A stretch of DNA of 64,000 bases from Mycobacterium sp. PS03-16 (GTDB lineage Bacteria; Actinomycetota; Actinomycetes; Mycobacteriales; Mycobacteriaceae), in NCBI RefSeq assembly GCF_004570325.1, contig NZ_SPQO01000019.1, forward strand, positions 1-64,000. The letters run 5' to 3'. A program made the position numbers and the translations under genes. The notes beneath the pieces were generated by a model. That model saw only the letters and a list, made by a program, of their open reading frames with translations, did not search any database and had not been told where the DNA came from. Below, in pieces: positions 1 to 10,144 of the stretch (positions are counted from its first letter, which is position 1; each line of letters starts with the position of its first letter).

Positions 1-289
1 ACGCGATCGCATCGATGCCCGACAGGCACATCTTGTTGATCGTCAACGCCGGCACATCCCAGCCGATCCCCGCCGCCACCGCGGCTTGGCGCGCCGGCAT
101 CTGCCCCGCCCCCGCGGTCAGCACCTGCCCCATGATCACGTAATCGACCGCCGACGGCGCCACCCCCGACTTCTCCAGGGCGGCCTTGATCGCGATGCCC
201 CCCAGATCACTGCCCGAGAAATCCTTCAACGACCCCATCAACTTGCCCACCGGCGTACGGGCTCCAGCAACGATCACCGATGTCGTCAT
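1..289 (-). CDS. fadA4: Acetyl-CoA acetyltransferase (thiolase), 5' part only
   Basis: Condenses or thiolytically cleaves acetoacetyl-CoA-type substrates in the cytoplasm. The minus-strand reading starts [19 protein letters not shown] and continues through an [12 protein letters not shown] segment to [12 protein letters not shown], where the window ends. That last piece holds the conserved active-site cysteine region of the thiolase family (Cys within NKMCLSG). Only about 96 of the usual ~390 residues are present. The start ATG at 287-289 is followed at once by the conserved VAGARTP strand, so no upstream extension is needed. I recognise the N-terminus as close to mycobacterial FadA4 from memory. 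It lies downstream of btuD on the same strand, separated by 145 nt that contain two inverted repeats, so it may have its own promoter. Confidence 0.85.
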   Translation of the reverse strand, partial: MTTSVIVAGARTPVGKLMGSLKDFSGSDLGGIAIKAALEKSGVAPSAVDYVIMGQVLTAGAGQMPARQAAVAAGIGWDVPALTINKMCLSGIDAIA

Positions 290-311
290 GACGACCTCCA
301 GACTGGGCAGT

Positions 312-336
312 GCGTCTGATCCGGTCGATCAGACGC
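312..336 (-). repeat. 10-bp perfect inverted repeat in the fadA4 leader
   Basis: GCGTCTGATC and GATCAGACGC form perfect arms (312-321 and 327-336) around a 5-nt loop. The repeat sits 23 nt upstream of the fadA4 start. It has no T-run on either strand, so an operator or an RNA hairpin in the 5' leader is more likely than a terminator. Confidence 0.55.
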
Positions 337-356
337 CGAGTGGGTCGGCGCTCGCC

Positions 357-384
357 ATGGTTGACCACAGCGTGGTTCTACCAT
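357..384 (-). promoter_or_regulatory. Candidate operator upstream of fadA4
   Basis: Nested inverted repeats: an inner ACCAC-AGC-GTGGT and an outer ATGGT/ACCAT pair, with 2 versus 3 nt between inner and outer arms. This looks like a dimeric repressor site in the btuD-fadA4 gap. No regulator gene is adjacent, so the cognate protein is unknown. Confidence 0.35.
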
Positions 385-434
385 AGGGAGCGCGCGGTGA
401 TCTGTGCAACACCATGCGGTGAACATGGCGCGGA

Positions 435-1207
<773 letters not shown>

Positions 1208-1211
<4 letters not shown>

Positions 1212-2218
1212 ACCGTTCTCCTTCGACGAAGCAGGATCACCACGAAGGCCGGCACCCCGACGATCGCGGTCGCCACCCCGACGGGCAGCTCCTCCGGGGC
1301 GATCACGATGCGGGACGCGGTGTCGACCCACACCAGGAAGACGGCGCCGAGCACGGTGGCCGTCGGGACGAGCACACGGTGCCGGGTCCCGACCAGTGCG
1401 CGGGCCGCATGGGGCAGCACCAGGCCCACGAATCCGATCGCCCCCGAGGTGGACACGATCACCGCGGTGACCAATGCGGTCACCACCAGCAGCAGCAACC
1501 GGATCCGCGCCACCGACACCCCGAGCGCGGCGGCGGCGTCCTGACCGAACAGGAACGCGTCCAGCGTCCCCGCGCACAGCCAGCAGACGATCACGCCGGC
1601 GCACACCAGGACCCCGCACACCGCGACGTCGCGCCACGACGCCGTGCCCAGCGAGCCCATCAGCCAGAACAACACCCCGCGGGTCTGTTCGGCGTCGGCC
1701 GTGGTGAACACGATGAACGCGGTGAGCGCCGAGAACAGCTGAGTGGCCGCGACACCGGCCAGGATCATCCGGTCCACCCCGCCGCCCGCGGCGACGGCCA
1801 GCAGCAGCACCAGTCCGAACGCCACCACCGCCCCGACGAACGCCCCGGCGGCCAACCCGATAGCACCGGCGCCGATCCCGACCACCACGATCGACACCGC
1901 GCCGGTGGAGGCGCCGGAGGCCACGCCGAGGATGAACGGGTCGGCCAGCGGATTGCGCAACAGCGACTGCAGCAGGACGCCGCACAACGCGAGGCCGGCA
2001 CCGCACGCCGCGGCGAGCAGGGCGCGGGGTAGGCGCAGCTCCCAGATGATGCTCTGCTGCAGCAGCGACAGCTGCGAGGATGGGCCGCCGAGCCGTTCGA
2101 TCACCACCGCGAGCGCGTCGCGGGGACCGAGGTTCGTCGGCCCGATCGTCGTGGCCACGGCGATCGACACCGCCAGCACGACCAGCGCGGCCGGGGCCGC
2201 CACCACCGAGGAGCGCAC
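1208..2218 (-). CDS. btuC: FecCD/BtuC-family ABC importer permease
   Basis: 336-aa integral membrane subunit of the importer, with about nine to ten hydrophobic helices. Family hallmarks are the LRLPRALLAAACGAGLALCG segment near residues 50-70, the NPLADPFILGVASGA loop near 90 that meets the ATPase, and the C-terminal GFVGLVLPHAAR motif near 265. The GTG start lies 8 nt after the btuF stop, and the stop overlaps the btuD start (ATGA). Length is normal for the family. Cobalamin is inferred as the substrate from the leader riboswitch; from protein sequence alone a siderophore permease would look the same. Confidence 0.85.
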
Positions 2219-2226
2219 CGCTGTGC

Positions 2227-3249
2227 TCAGTGCGCCAGACCGAAGCGGCGCAGTCCGTCGGCCACCTTCTCGATGGCGTCCGCCATCCGGATCGACGGGT
2301 TGAGTTCCGCGCCGGCCAGCGCGATGTAGCGCTTGTTCTTCACCGCGCTCATCTCCCGGGTCACCGGATTGGCCTCGAGGAACCCGATTTTCGCGGCGGC
2401 CGTCTCGGCGGTCTGGCTCTTGCGGGTGAGGTCGCCGAGGACGAGCACGTCGGGATTGCGCTGCGCGACGGTCTCCCAGCCGATCTGCGGCCAGTCCTCG
2501 GGGGCGTCGGCGAACGCGTTGGTCAGGCCGAGCGTGCGGGTGATGACGCCGGGACCGCCGCAGCAGCCGGCCAGGTACGGCGATTCGGAGTTGGCGAACC
2601 AGTACATCACCGTGGTGTCGCCGGCATCGAGGGCGGCGGCCGCGGTGACCCGCTCCTGCAGGTCGGACACCAGGCTCTCCGCCCGCTGCGGCGCGCCGAC
2701 CAGCGCGCCGAGATCACGGATCTCGGTGTAGATCTCGTCGATCTGGAGAGTCTTGGTGCGGGCGCCGTCGGAGTTGCCGGCCTCCTTGGTGCATTCGACG
2801 GCCGACATGTAGGACGGCACACCGAGCCGCTGCAGCTCCTCAGGCGTGGTGACGCCACCGGGGCCGAGTGTGCCCTGCAGGGATGCGGTGACCAGATCGG
2901 GCTCCTCGGCCAGGACCGCCTCGAACGAGGGCGCCTGGTCGGCGAGCCGCTCAACACCGGCGATGTCGGCTTCCAGCCCGGGCAGCACAGGGTCCGTCCA
3001 GCCGGCGGCGCCCACCATCCGGTCGGCCACGCCGAGGGACAACAGCACCTCGGTGCTGCCCTGGTTGAGCGAGACGATGCGCTCGGGCCGCTGTTGCACC
3101 GTCACCTCTCGGCCGCAGTTGGGGAGCGTGACCGGGTAGCCGGCGCCGTCGGGCGCGGCCTGCGGGGTTTGCGCCGCGGAGTCGCTGCATCCGGTCAGCG
3201 TCAACACCACCGCGGACAGCACAACCGGAACCGAATACGTCAATCGCAT
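2227..3249 (-). CDS. btuF: Corrinoid-binding lipoprotein of the ABC importer
   Basis: 340-aa extracytoplasmic solute-binding protein. The N-terminus is a lipoprotein signal with lipobox LTGC, so the mature protein is lipid-anchored outside the membrane. The mature part is a two-lobe periplasmic-binding fold (BtuF/FecB/TroA-like) with motifs such as ERIVSLNQGSTEVLLSLG near residue 65. I start at MRLTYSVPVVL because this puts the basic signal start directly before the hydrophobic stretch and leaves a GAGGA ribosome site 6-7 nt upstream. A longer in-frame extension would run toward the riboswitch and carries no signal. It is the first gene of the importer set, 70 nt downstream of the aptamer. 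Confidence 0.85.
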   Translation of the reverse strand: MRLTYSVPVVLSAVVLTLTGCSDSAAQTPQAAPDGAGYPVTLPNCGREVTVQQRPERIVSLNQGSTEVLLSLGVADRMVGAAGWTDPVLPGLEADIAGVERLADQAPSFEAVLAEEPDLVTASLQGTLGPGGVTTPEELQRLGVPSYMSAVECTKEAGNSDGARTKTLQIDEIYTEIRDLGALVGAPQRAESLVSDLQERVTAAAALDAGDTTVMYWFANSESPYLAGCCGGPGVITRTLGLTNAFADAPEDWPQIGWETVAQRNPDVLVLGDLTRKSQTAETAAAKIGFLEANPVTREMSAVKNKRYIALAGAELNPSIRMADAIEKVADGLRRFGLAH

Positions 3250-3319
3250 GGCGATCCTCTTCACCAGGGGTCTGATCAGCGAGACCCGATGACACGAACC
3301 GCGGCCGGAAACCACGGCT

Positions 3320-3492
3320 GCCAGCAGGTATTCGGACTCGGGGGTCGTCCTCGGCGGGCCGCCTTCCCAGGAGCGTGCGCTCCCAGTGGCTCTCGTGCGC
3401 GAGAGGCCCGCCTCGTCATCCCCACACCGCTGCGCGTCAGTCCCGGAATCTCACCGGGTTCCCTTTACCTCGCGGAGGTGACTGGCCCGCCC
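3320..3492 (-). promoter_or_regulatory. Cobalamin riboswitch controlling btuFCD
   Basis: On the minus strand the leader contains the B12-element core in order: GGGAACCCGGTGAGATTCCG, then GACGCGCAGCGGTGTG, then GAGCCACTGGG, then GGGAAGGCGGCCC, and finally GAGTCCGAATACCTGC. These are the conserved adenosylcobalamin aptamer boxes. The element begins 7 nt after the cobK stop and ends about 70 nt before btuF. It should lower importer expression when B12 is plentiful. Exact P1 ends are approximate. Confidence 0.92.
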
Positions 3493-3498
3493 AGGCTA

Positions 3499-4275
3499 TC
3501 AGTTCCCGCGCTGCGCTCCGGGCGGCGTCGACCGCAGCGCGTGCACCCACGCCACCGCGTCGTCGACGGCCGCGACCACCGCAACGTCCCCCGGCACCGG
3601 CGGGCGGCGCACGATCACCACCGGCACGCCGAGTTCGTCGGCCGCCTGCATCTTCGGCCAGGTGTACTCACCGCCGGAGTCCTTGGTGACGAGCACATCG
3701 GCGGCGTGCAAGCGCAGCAGCGCGACTTCGTCGGCCAGCGTGTAGGGGCCGCGGTCGTGGCGCACCTGCCACGACGCGGGCAGCTCGATGTCGGGGTGGT
3801 CCACCACGCGGGCGAGCACCGTGTGTTCGGCCAGGGCGGGCAGGAACGCCGCGAGTTGCTGGCGTCCCACGGTGAGCAGGGGTCGGCGGCCCAGCCGGGC
3901 GGCCAGCGCGGCGGCCTCGTCGTGAGTGTCCACCCACCGCCAGGATGGACGCGCCCGGTCGGCCCAGCCGGGCCGCTCCAGCCGCAGCAGCGGGCGGCGC
4001 ACGTCGCCGGTGGTGCAGGCGGCGACGGCGTGGCGCGACATCGTCACCGCGAACGGGTGCGTGGCGTCGACGACGGCGTCGAAATCAGCGAGCGCGGAAC
4101 GTAATCCGGCGACTCCGCCGAAGCCGCCGACCCGCACCGGTCCGACCGGCATTCGCGGCCGGGCGACCCGGCCGGCCAGCGAGCTGGTGACGTCGACGCC
4201 GTCGGCGACCAGGCGGGCGGCGAGCGCCCTGGCTTCCGAGGTACCGCCGAGCAGCAGGACGCGCGGCCCGGTCAC
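3499..4275 (-). CDS. cobK: Precorrin-6A reductase
   Basis: 258-aa cytoplasmic NADPH-dependent enzyme of the aerobic corrin pathway; it reduces precorrin-6A to dihydro-precorrin-6. Visible family signs are the N-terminal VLLLGGTSEARALAARL, the mid-protein DATHPFAVTMS near residue 90, and the C-terminal TKDSGGEYTWPKMQAA near 205 followed by VPVVIVRRP. Length matches the family. Its ATG overlaps the cobQ stop by 4 nt, so it is translated with the cob operon. The B12 riboswitch of the importer starts right after its stop codon. Confidence 0.93.
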   Translation of the reverse strand: MTGPRVLLLGGTSEARALAARLVADGVDVTSSLAGRVARPRMPVGPVRVGGFGGVAGLRSALADFDAVVDATHPFAVTMSRHAVAACTTGDVRRPLLRLERPGWADRARPSWRWVDTHDEAAALAARLGRRPLLTVGRQQLAAFLPALAEHTVLARVVDHPDIELPASWQVRHDRGPYTLADEVALLRLHAADVLVTKDSGGEYTWPKMQAADELGVPVVIVRRPPVPGDVAVVAAVDDAVAWVHALRSTPPGAQRGN

Positions 4276-5747
4276 GGCGCCCCCGGCGGGAGGAACGGCA
4301 GATCCGGGTCAGGTCCGGCTGCAACGAGTTCCAGCAGCGCGTCGACGTCGAGGTGGGACTCCACGAGATCGCCCAGCACGTCGAGGCGGCGCTCCCGCGC
4401 GGCCGTGAAGGACACCTCGGACGGTGCCAGCCCGAGCGTCTCGGCCAGGAATGCCCTGCGCAGCGCGTCGCCCTCCAGCGAGCCGTGCCACATCGTGCCG
4501 AACACCTGCCCCGCCCGGGCGCCGCCGAGGAACTCGTCGACACCGGGCGCGCGGGTGATACGGCCGTGGTGGATCTCGTAACCCGCTGCCGCGGCGCCCA
4601 AGCCGGACCCCTGCGGCAGCCGCAGGGCCTTCTCCGGCGCGAACGTCGTCTCGACCTCCAGCAGACCCAGGCCTTCGGCTTCCGGAACCGGGCCCTCCAC
4701 CGCGTGCGGGTCGCGAATCATCCGGCCGAGCATCTGGAAGCCACCGCAAATGCCCAGCAACGGTTTTCCGGCCGCGGCGTGGGCGCGTACCGCCCGGTCC
4801 AGCCCACGCGAGCGCAGCCACGCCAGGTCTGCGATCGTGGCGCGGGTACCCGGGAGCACCACCAGATCGGCGTCGCCGAGCCCGCGGGGGTCGGAGACGA
4901 ACACGACGTCCAGCCCGGGTTCGAGGCCGAGTGCGTCCACGTCGGTGAAGTTGCTGATCCGCGGCAGCCGGATCACCGCCGCGCGGCGGGCGCCCGATCC
5001 GGTCGACCGGCGGCCCTCGAGGTCCAGGGCGTCCTCGGAGTCCAGCCACAGGTCCGGATGCCACGGCAGGGTGCCGTAGACCCGCCGCCCGGTGACCCGC
5101 TCGAGATCGCGCAGACCCGGTTCGAGCAGCGCCTGATCACCGCGGAACTTGTTGACCACGAAACCCGCCAGCAGCGCCTGATCCTCCGGCGACAACAGCG
5201 CCACCGTGCCCAGGAATGCCGCGAACACCCCGCCGCGGTCGATGTCACCGACCACGACCGTCGGCAGGCCGGCGTGCCGGGCGAGCCCGAGGTTGACGTA
5301 ATCGCCTGCGCGCAGGTTGATCTCGGCCGGGCTGCCGGCCCCCTCGGCGACCACGACGTCGTAGCGCGATGCCAGGTCGTCGAACGCGGCGTGCGCCGCC
5401 TCGGCCAGCGGCCGTCGCCCCTCCAGCCAGTCCGATGACGACACCTCACCCCACGGCCGGCCCATCAGGACCACGTGGCTGCGCCGGTCGCTGCCCGGTT
5501 TGAGCAGCACCGGGTTCATCGCGGGCTCGGGGACGGCCTGCGCGGCGAGCGCCTGAACCCATTGCGCCCGGCCGATTTCCACGCCATGACCGTCGGACGC
5601 GGCACACACCATGGAGTTGTTCGACATGTTCTGGGCCTTGTACGGCGCCACCTTCACCCCGCGCCGCGCCAGGGCCCGGCACAACCCCGTGGTCACGACG
5701 CTCTTGCCCGCGTCGCTGGTGGTGCCCGCGACCAGCAGACCGGCCAT
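4272..5747 (-). CDS. cobQ: Cobyric acid synthase (glutamine-hydrolysing)
   Basis: 491-aa amidotransferase that amidates side chains of adenosyl-cobyrinic acid a,c-diamide to give cobyric acid. The N-terminal half is a dethiobiotin-synthetase-like ATPase (VAGTTSDAGKSVVTTG at about 5-20, then APYKAQNMSNNS). The C-terminal half is a class I glutamine amidotransferase with the nucleophile Cys in LLGICGGFQMLG and the His in YEIHHGRI. I use the ATG at 5745-5747: it follows a GAGGAAA ribosome site and overlaps the cobF stop by one base. A 49-residue upstream extension is out-of-family. In M. tuberculosis, as I recall, cobQ1 lies next to nirD; here it sits in the cob operon instead. Confidence 0.93.
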   Translation of the reverse strand: MAGLLVAGTTSDAGKSVVTTGLCRALARRGVKVAPYKAQNMSNNSMVCAASDGHGVEIGRAQWVQALAAQAVPEPAMNPVLLKPGSDRRSHVVLMGRPWGEVSSSDWLEGRRPLAEAAHAAFDDLASRYDVVVAEGAGSPAEINLRAGDYVNLGLARHAGLPTVVVGDIDRGGVFAAFLGTVALLSPEDQALLAGFVVNKFRGDQALLEPGLRDLERVTGRRVYGTLPWHPDLWLDSEDALDLEGRRSTGSGARRAAVIRLPRISNFTDVDALGLEPGLDVVFVSDPRGLGDADLVVLPGTRATIADLAWLRSRGLDRAVRAHAAAGKPLLGICGGFQMLGRMIRDPHAVEGPVPEAEGLGLLEVETTFAPEKALRLPQGSGLGAAAAGYEIHHGRITRAPGVDEFLGGARAGQVFGTMWHGSLEGDALRRAFLAETLGLAPSEVSFTAARERRLDVLGDLVESHLDVDALLELVAAGPDPDLPFLPPGAP

Positions 5748-6520
5748 CAGGATTTCCTCACCAGAAACAGGTCCATCACCCAGCCGGCGTCGGCCTTGGC
5801 TTCCGCACGCGCGGCGACGATCCGGTCGAACACGTCGCCGAGCCGGCCGGTGATCAGACGTTCGCCGGTCGCGCCGAGGTTGGCGCCCCACCACACCGTC
5901 CAGTCCGACAGGCCCGTCAGGTCCAGGCGGTCGGGGGGTGGGTTGAGCATCGCGACGACGTTGTCGATTCCGGCCGCGACCGCCTCCTGCAGCCGTCGTC
6001 CCGTGGTCACGTGCACGGGCCGCCCGACATCGTGCAGCACGATGCGGTGCCGGGCGGCCAGCAGCTGCGGGGCGCTGATGCCGGGCAGCACGTCGTAGTC
6101 CACGGCCACCCCGAGCTCACGCACCTTCTCGACGATCCGGATGGTCGAGTCGTACAGCGACGGGTCACCCCACACCAGGAACGCCGCGGTGCCCCCGCGC
6201 TCGCGCAGCACGTCGGCGTAGCGGGCGGCGCGGGCAGCATGCCAGTCGGCCACCGCCCCCTGGTAACCCTTCTCCGACAACGACTCCGAGCGGTCCCGTT
6301 CGGGGTCGCGGATCGCGACGATCTCGGCGGTACCCTGCGGCCCGGCGTGTGCGCGCAGGATCTCCCGGCGCAGCGCGAGCAGCCCGTCGTCATCGCCCTT
6401 GTCGGCCTTGTCGGCGGCGAGCACGTAGTCGACCGACCGCAGCGCCTCGGCCACCTCGACGGTGACGTGCCGGGGTCCCATGCCGACGCCGAGGATGCGG
6501 ACGGTCACCGGCGCGGCCAT
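5747..6520 (-). CDS. cobF: Precorrin-6A synthase (deacetylating)
   Basis: 257-aa SAM-dependent methyltransferase of the aerobic pathway; it methylates C-1 of precorrin-5 with loss of the acetyl unit. The tetrapyrrole-methylase fold is seen as ILGVGMGPRHVTVEVAEAL at residues 9-27, VLAADKADKGDDDGLLALRR near 34-53 (a CobF-specific segment), the FLVWGDPSLYDSTIRI SAM loop near 120 and DYDVLPGISAPQLLA near 150. The start ATG overlaps the cobN stop (TGATG), and its own stop overlaps cobQ in the same way. Members of the M. tuberculosis complex lack cobF as I recall, so an intact copy points to an environmental species. Confidence 0.92.
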   Translation of the reverse strand: MAAPVTVRILGVGMGPRHVTVEVAEALRSVDYVLAADKADKGDDDGLLALRREILRAHAGPQGTAEIVAIRDPERDRSESLSEKGYQGAVADWHAARAARYADVLRERGGTAAFLVWGDPSLYDSTIRIVEKVRELGVAVDYDVLPGISAPQLLAARHRIVLHDVGRPVHVTTGRRLQEAVAAGIDNVVAMLNPPPDRLDLTGLSDWTVWWGANLGATGERLITGRLGDVFDRIVAARAEAKADAGWVMDLFLVRKS

Positions 6521-9500
6521 CAACGGTCCTCCAGGCTGCCTTCGACCTCGAGGTAGGCCTGCTGCAGCGCGGCCACCGTCTCCGGTGACGGCTCGGCCCA
6601 CAGACCCCGGTCGGCCGCCTCCTGCAGGCGCTCCACGATGCCGTGCAGCGCCCACGGATTGGAGGTGTCGAGGAACTCGCGCGTGACAGGATCCAGCACG
6701 TAGGACTGCGCCAGCTTCTCGTACATCCAGTCGTGCACCACACCGGCGGTCGCGTCGAACCCGAACAGGTAGTCCACGGTCGCGGCGAGTTCGAACGCGC
6801 CCTTGTAGCCGTGCCTGCGCATCGCGGAGATCCAGCGGGGGTTGACGACCCGCGCTCGGAACACGCGGGCGGTCTCCTCGGCCAGCGTGCGGGTGCGCAC
6901 CGCGTCGGGCGTCGTGGAATCCCCCACGTACGCCTTGGGATCCGACCCGGTCAGCGCCCGCACCGTGGCGATCATCCCGCCGTGGTACTGGAAATAGTCG
7001 TCGCTGTCGGCGATGTCGTGTTCGCGGGTGTCGATGTTCTTGGCGGCGACCTTGATCCGCGCGTAATTGGTGCGCATGTCTTCTGCTGCCGGCGCGCCAT
7101 CCAAGCTGCGCCCGTAGGCGAATCCACCCCAGGTCGTGTACACCTCGGCGAGATCCTTGTCGTCGCGCCAGGTTCCGGCCTCCATGAGCTGCAGGAGGCC
7201 GGCGCCGTAGGAGCCGGGTTTGGAGCCGAAGATACGGGTGGTGGCGCGCCGCTCGTCCCCGTGCGCGGCCAGATCGGCGCGGGCGTGGGCGGCGACGTAG
7301 TTCTGCTCGTCGGGTTCGTCGAGCGCAGCCACCATCCGCACCGCGTCGTCGAGCATGGCCACCACGTGCGGGAAGGCGTCGCGGAAGAAGCCCGAGATGC
7401 GGACCGTCACGTCGATGCGCGGCCTGCCGAGCTCCTCGAGCGAGACGATCTGCAGCCGGCTCACCCGGCGCGACGCCTCATCCCATTCCGGCCGCACGCC
7501 CAGCAGCGCCAGCACCTCGGCGATGTCGTCGCCGGAGGTCCGCATGGCGCTGGTACCCCACACCGAGATGCCCACCGACTCCGGGTAGGCGCCGGAGTCG
7601 TCGAGGTAGCGCTGCACCAGCGACTCGGCCATCGCCTGCCCGGTCTGCCAGGCCAGCCGCGACGGCACCGCCCGCGGGTCCACGGTGTAGAAGTTGCGGC
7701 CGGTGGGCAGCACGTTGACCAGCCCGCGCAGCGGTGACCCCGACGGACCGGGGCGGACGAAACCGCCTGCCAGCGAATGGATCACCGCGTCGAGCTCACC
7801 GGCGGTGCCGGCCAGCCGGGGAATGACCTCGGTGGCGGCGAAGTGCAGCACCCGGCGCACCTCGGGATCGTCGTGCAGACCGTCGACGGCACCGGTGTCC
7901 CAGTGCGCGGCCTCCATCGCCTCGACCAGCGTGCGGGCGCGCTGTTCGATCTCGTCGACCGCCGCGGTTTCGGCGCCCTCCTTGAGGCCGAGTGCGGTGC
8001 GCAGCCCGGGCACGGCGTGGTCCTGACCGCCCCACACCTGCGCGGCGCGCAGGATCGCCAGCACCAGGTTGACCCGCGCCTCGCCTTCCGGCGCACCGCC
8101 GAGCACGTGCAGCCCGTCGCGGATCTGCGCGTCCTTGATCTCGCACAACCAGCCGTCGACGTGCAGCAGGAAGTCGTCGAACTCCTCGTCGTCGGGCCGG
8201 TCCTCCAACCCGAGGTCGCGGTGCATCTCCGCGGCGCGCATGAGGTTCCAGATCTCACCGCGGATGGCCGGCAGCTTGCCCGGGTCCATCGACGCGATGT
8301 TGCCGTACTCGTCGAGGAGCTGTTCGAGCCGGGCGATGTCGCCGTAGGTATCGGCGCGGGCCATCGGCGGGATGAGGTGGTCGACGATGGTGGCGTGCGC
8401 GCGCCGTTTGGCCTGCGCACCCTCACCGGGGTCGTTGACCAGGAACGGGTAGATCAGCGGCAGCGCGCCGATGGCCGCGTCGGTGGCGCACGCCGCCGAG
8501 AGCGCGGCGTTCTTTCCGGGCAGCCACTCCATCGAGCCGTGCTTGCCCAGGTGCACCACGGCGTGGGCGCCGAAACCCTTCTCCAGCCAGCGGTAGGCGG
8601 CCAGGTAGTGGTGACTCGGCGGCAGATCGGGATCGTGGTAGATCGCCACCGGGTTCTCGCCGAAACCGCGGGGCGGCTGGATCATCAGCACCACGTTGCC
8701 CGAGCGCAGCGCGGCCAGCACGATCTGCCCGGCCTCGTTGACGAACAACCGACCGGGTGCGGGACCCCACGCCCCGGTCATCGCGTCGGTGAGATCGGCG
8801 GGCAGGTCGGCGATCCACTCGGCGTACTGCGCGGCGCTCACCGTCACGTGCGCGTCGCTCAGTTGCGCTGTGGTGAGCCAATTCTCGTCCTGGCCGCCGG
8901 CGTCGATGAGGGTGTGGATGAGCCGGTCGCCGGCCTGCGTCTCGTCCTCGAGTCCCAGCACCCCGAAGCCGTCACCGACGTCGTAGCCCTCGGCGGCCAG
9001 CCGCCGCAGCATCCGCACCGCCGACGCCGGGGTGTCCAGCCCGACGGCGTTGCCGACGCGGGAGTGCTTGGTCGGGTAGGCCGACAGCACCAGCGCGAGG
9101 CGCTTGTGGCTGTTGGGTACCCGGCGCAGCCGGGCGTGGTTGACCGCGATGGTCGCGACGCGGGTGCAGCGTTCGGCGTCGGCGACGTAGCGGGGCAGGC
9201 CGTCGGCGTCGATCTCCTTGAAGGAGTACGGCGCGGTGATGATGCGGCCGTCGAATTCCGGGATCGCGATCTGGGTGGCGGAGTCCAGCGGCGAGACGCC
9301 GTCGTCGTTGGCCTCCCACTCCTCCCGCGAGGACGTCAGGCACAGCCCCTGCAGCACCGGGATGTCGAGGGCGGCCATGCGCTCGATGTCCCACGAGCCG
9401 TCGTCCTCCCCCGCGGCGGCCGCCGCCGGCTTCGAACCGCCCGCGGCGAGCACGCTGACCACCAGCGCATCCAGCGTCCCGAGCGCGTCGTACAGCTCCT

Positions 9501-10134
9501 GGGGCGCAGAACGCAGCGAGGAGGCGAAGATCGGCACGCCGACGGCGGCGCCGGTGGCGTCGATCGCGTCGGCGAGCGCGTGGGCGAAGGCGGCGTTGCC
9601 GCTGACCTCGTGGGCGCGGTAGTAGAGGACGCCGACGCGCACCGCGTCCGCGCCGCGGTCGGCGGTCGGGCGGTCGCCGTAGCCCCACTCCGGGATGGCC
9701 ACCGGCGCGTCGAAGCCGTCGCCGGTGAGCAGCACCGTGTCGCACAGGAACCGGTGCAGCTGGCGCAGGTTGGCCGGTCCGCCCTCGGCGAGGTACGAAT
9801 GTGCCTGCGCCGCAAGGCCGACGGGCACCGTGGACTGTTCCATCAGGTCGGCGCTGGGCTGCCGCTCACCGCCGAGCACCACCAGGGGGATCCCGGCCGC
9901 GCGCAGGATGGCCAGCTCGGCCTCGATCTCGGCCGACGAGCCGAGCACCCGCAGCACCGCGATGTCCGCACCGGCCAGCACCGGTTCGATCTCCTGGCGC
10001 GACGGGTTGCCCAGCTGGTAGGCCGCGCCGCTGGTCCGCGCCGACAGCAGGTCGGTGTCGGAGGTGGACAGCAGCGCGATGCGCCGGCGCTGCGTCGTGT
10101 CGTCGGGCAGCGTCGATTCCTCGGACGAAGACAT
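6520..10134 (-). CDS. cobN: Aerobic cobaltochelatase large subunit
   Basis: 1204-aa subunit that inserts cobalt into hydrogenobyrinic acid a,c-diamide, working with an ATPase pair (CobS/CobT or ChlI/ChlD-like) not found in this window. It belongs to the CobN/BchH family; the signature HLGKHGSMEWLPGKNAAL is near residue 530, together with SAYPTKHSRVGNAVGLDTPA near 355. I place the start at the ATG at 10132-10134 because GAGGAG lies 9-14 nt upstream and because the longer frame runs into the riboswitch. It is the first gene of cobN-cobF-cobQ-cobK, and expression should be controlled by the leader aptamer. Confidence 0.95.
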   Translation of the reverse strand: MSSSEESTLPDDTTQRRRIALLSTSDTDLLSARTSGAAYQLGNPSRQEIEPVLAGADIAVLRVLGSSAEIEAELAILRAAGIPLVVLGGERQPSADLMEQSTVPVGLAAQAHSYLAEGGPANLRQLHRFLCDTVLLTGDGFDAPVAIPEWGYGDRPTADRGADAVRVGVLYYRAHEVSGNAAFAHALADAIDATGAAVGVPIFASSLRSAPQELYDALGTLDALVVSVLAAGGSKPAAAAAGEDDGSWDIERMAALDIPVLQGLCLTSSREEWEANDDGVSPLDSATQIAIPEFDGRIITAPYSFKEIDADGLPRYVADAERCTRVATIAVNHARLRRVPNSHKRLALVLSAYPTKHSRVGNAVGLDTPASAVRMLRRLAAEGYDVGDGFGVLGLEDETQAGDRLIHTLIDAGGQDENWLTTAQLSDAHVTVSAAQYAEWIADLPADLTDAMTGAWGPAPGRLFVNEAGQIVLAALRSGNVVLMIQPPRGFGENPVAIYHDPDLPPSHHYLAAYRWLEKGFGAHAVVHLGKHGSMEWLPGKNAALSAACATDAAIGALPLIYPFLVNDPGEGAQAKRRAHATIVDHLIPPMARADTYGDIARLEQLLDEYGNIASMDPGKLPAIRGEIWNLMRAAEMHRDLGLEDRPDDEEFDDFLLHVDGWLCEIKDAQIRDGLHVLGGAPEGEARVNLVLAILRAAQVWGGQDHAVPGLRTALGLKEGAETAAVDEIEQRARTLVEAMEAAHWDTGAVDGLHDDPEVRRVLHFAATEVIPRLAGTAGELDAVIHSLAGGFVRPGPSGSPLRGLVNVLPTGRNFYTVDPRAVPSRLAWQTGQAMAESLVQRYLDDSGAYPESVGISVWGTSAMRTSGDDIAEVLALLGVRPEWDEASRRVSRLQIVSLEELGRPRIDVTVRISGFFRDAFPHVVAMLDDAVRMVAALDEPDEQNYVAAHARADLAAHGDERRATTRIFGSKPGSYGAGLLQLMEAGTWRDDKDLAEVYTTWGGFAYGRSLDGAPAAEDMRTNYARIKVAAKNIDTREHDIADSDDYFQYHGGMIATVRALTGSDPKAYVGDSTTPDAVRTRTLAEETARVFRARVVNPRWISAMRRHGYKGAFELAATVDYLFGFDATAGVVHDWMYEKLAQSYVLDPVTREFLDTSNPWALHGIVERLQEAADRGLWAEPSPETVAALQQAYLEVEGSLEDR

Positions 10135-10144
10135 GATCGGTGGG

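Noticed and set aside
2080..4104. 674-codon plus-strand frame across btuF, the riboswitch and cobK
   Set aside because: It crosses a riboswitch and gene borders on the other strand and shows no domain; it is a GC-driven artefact.
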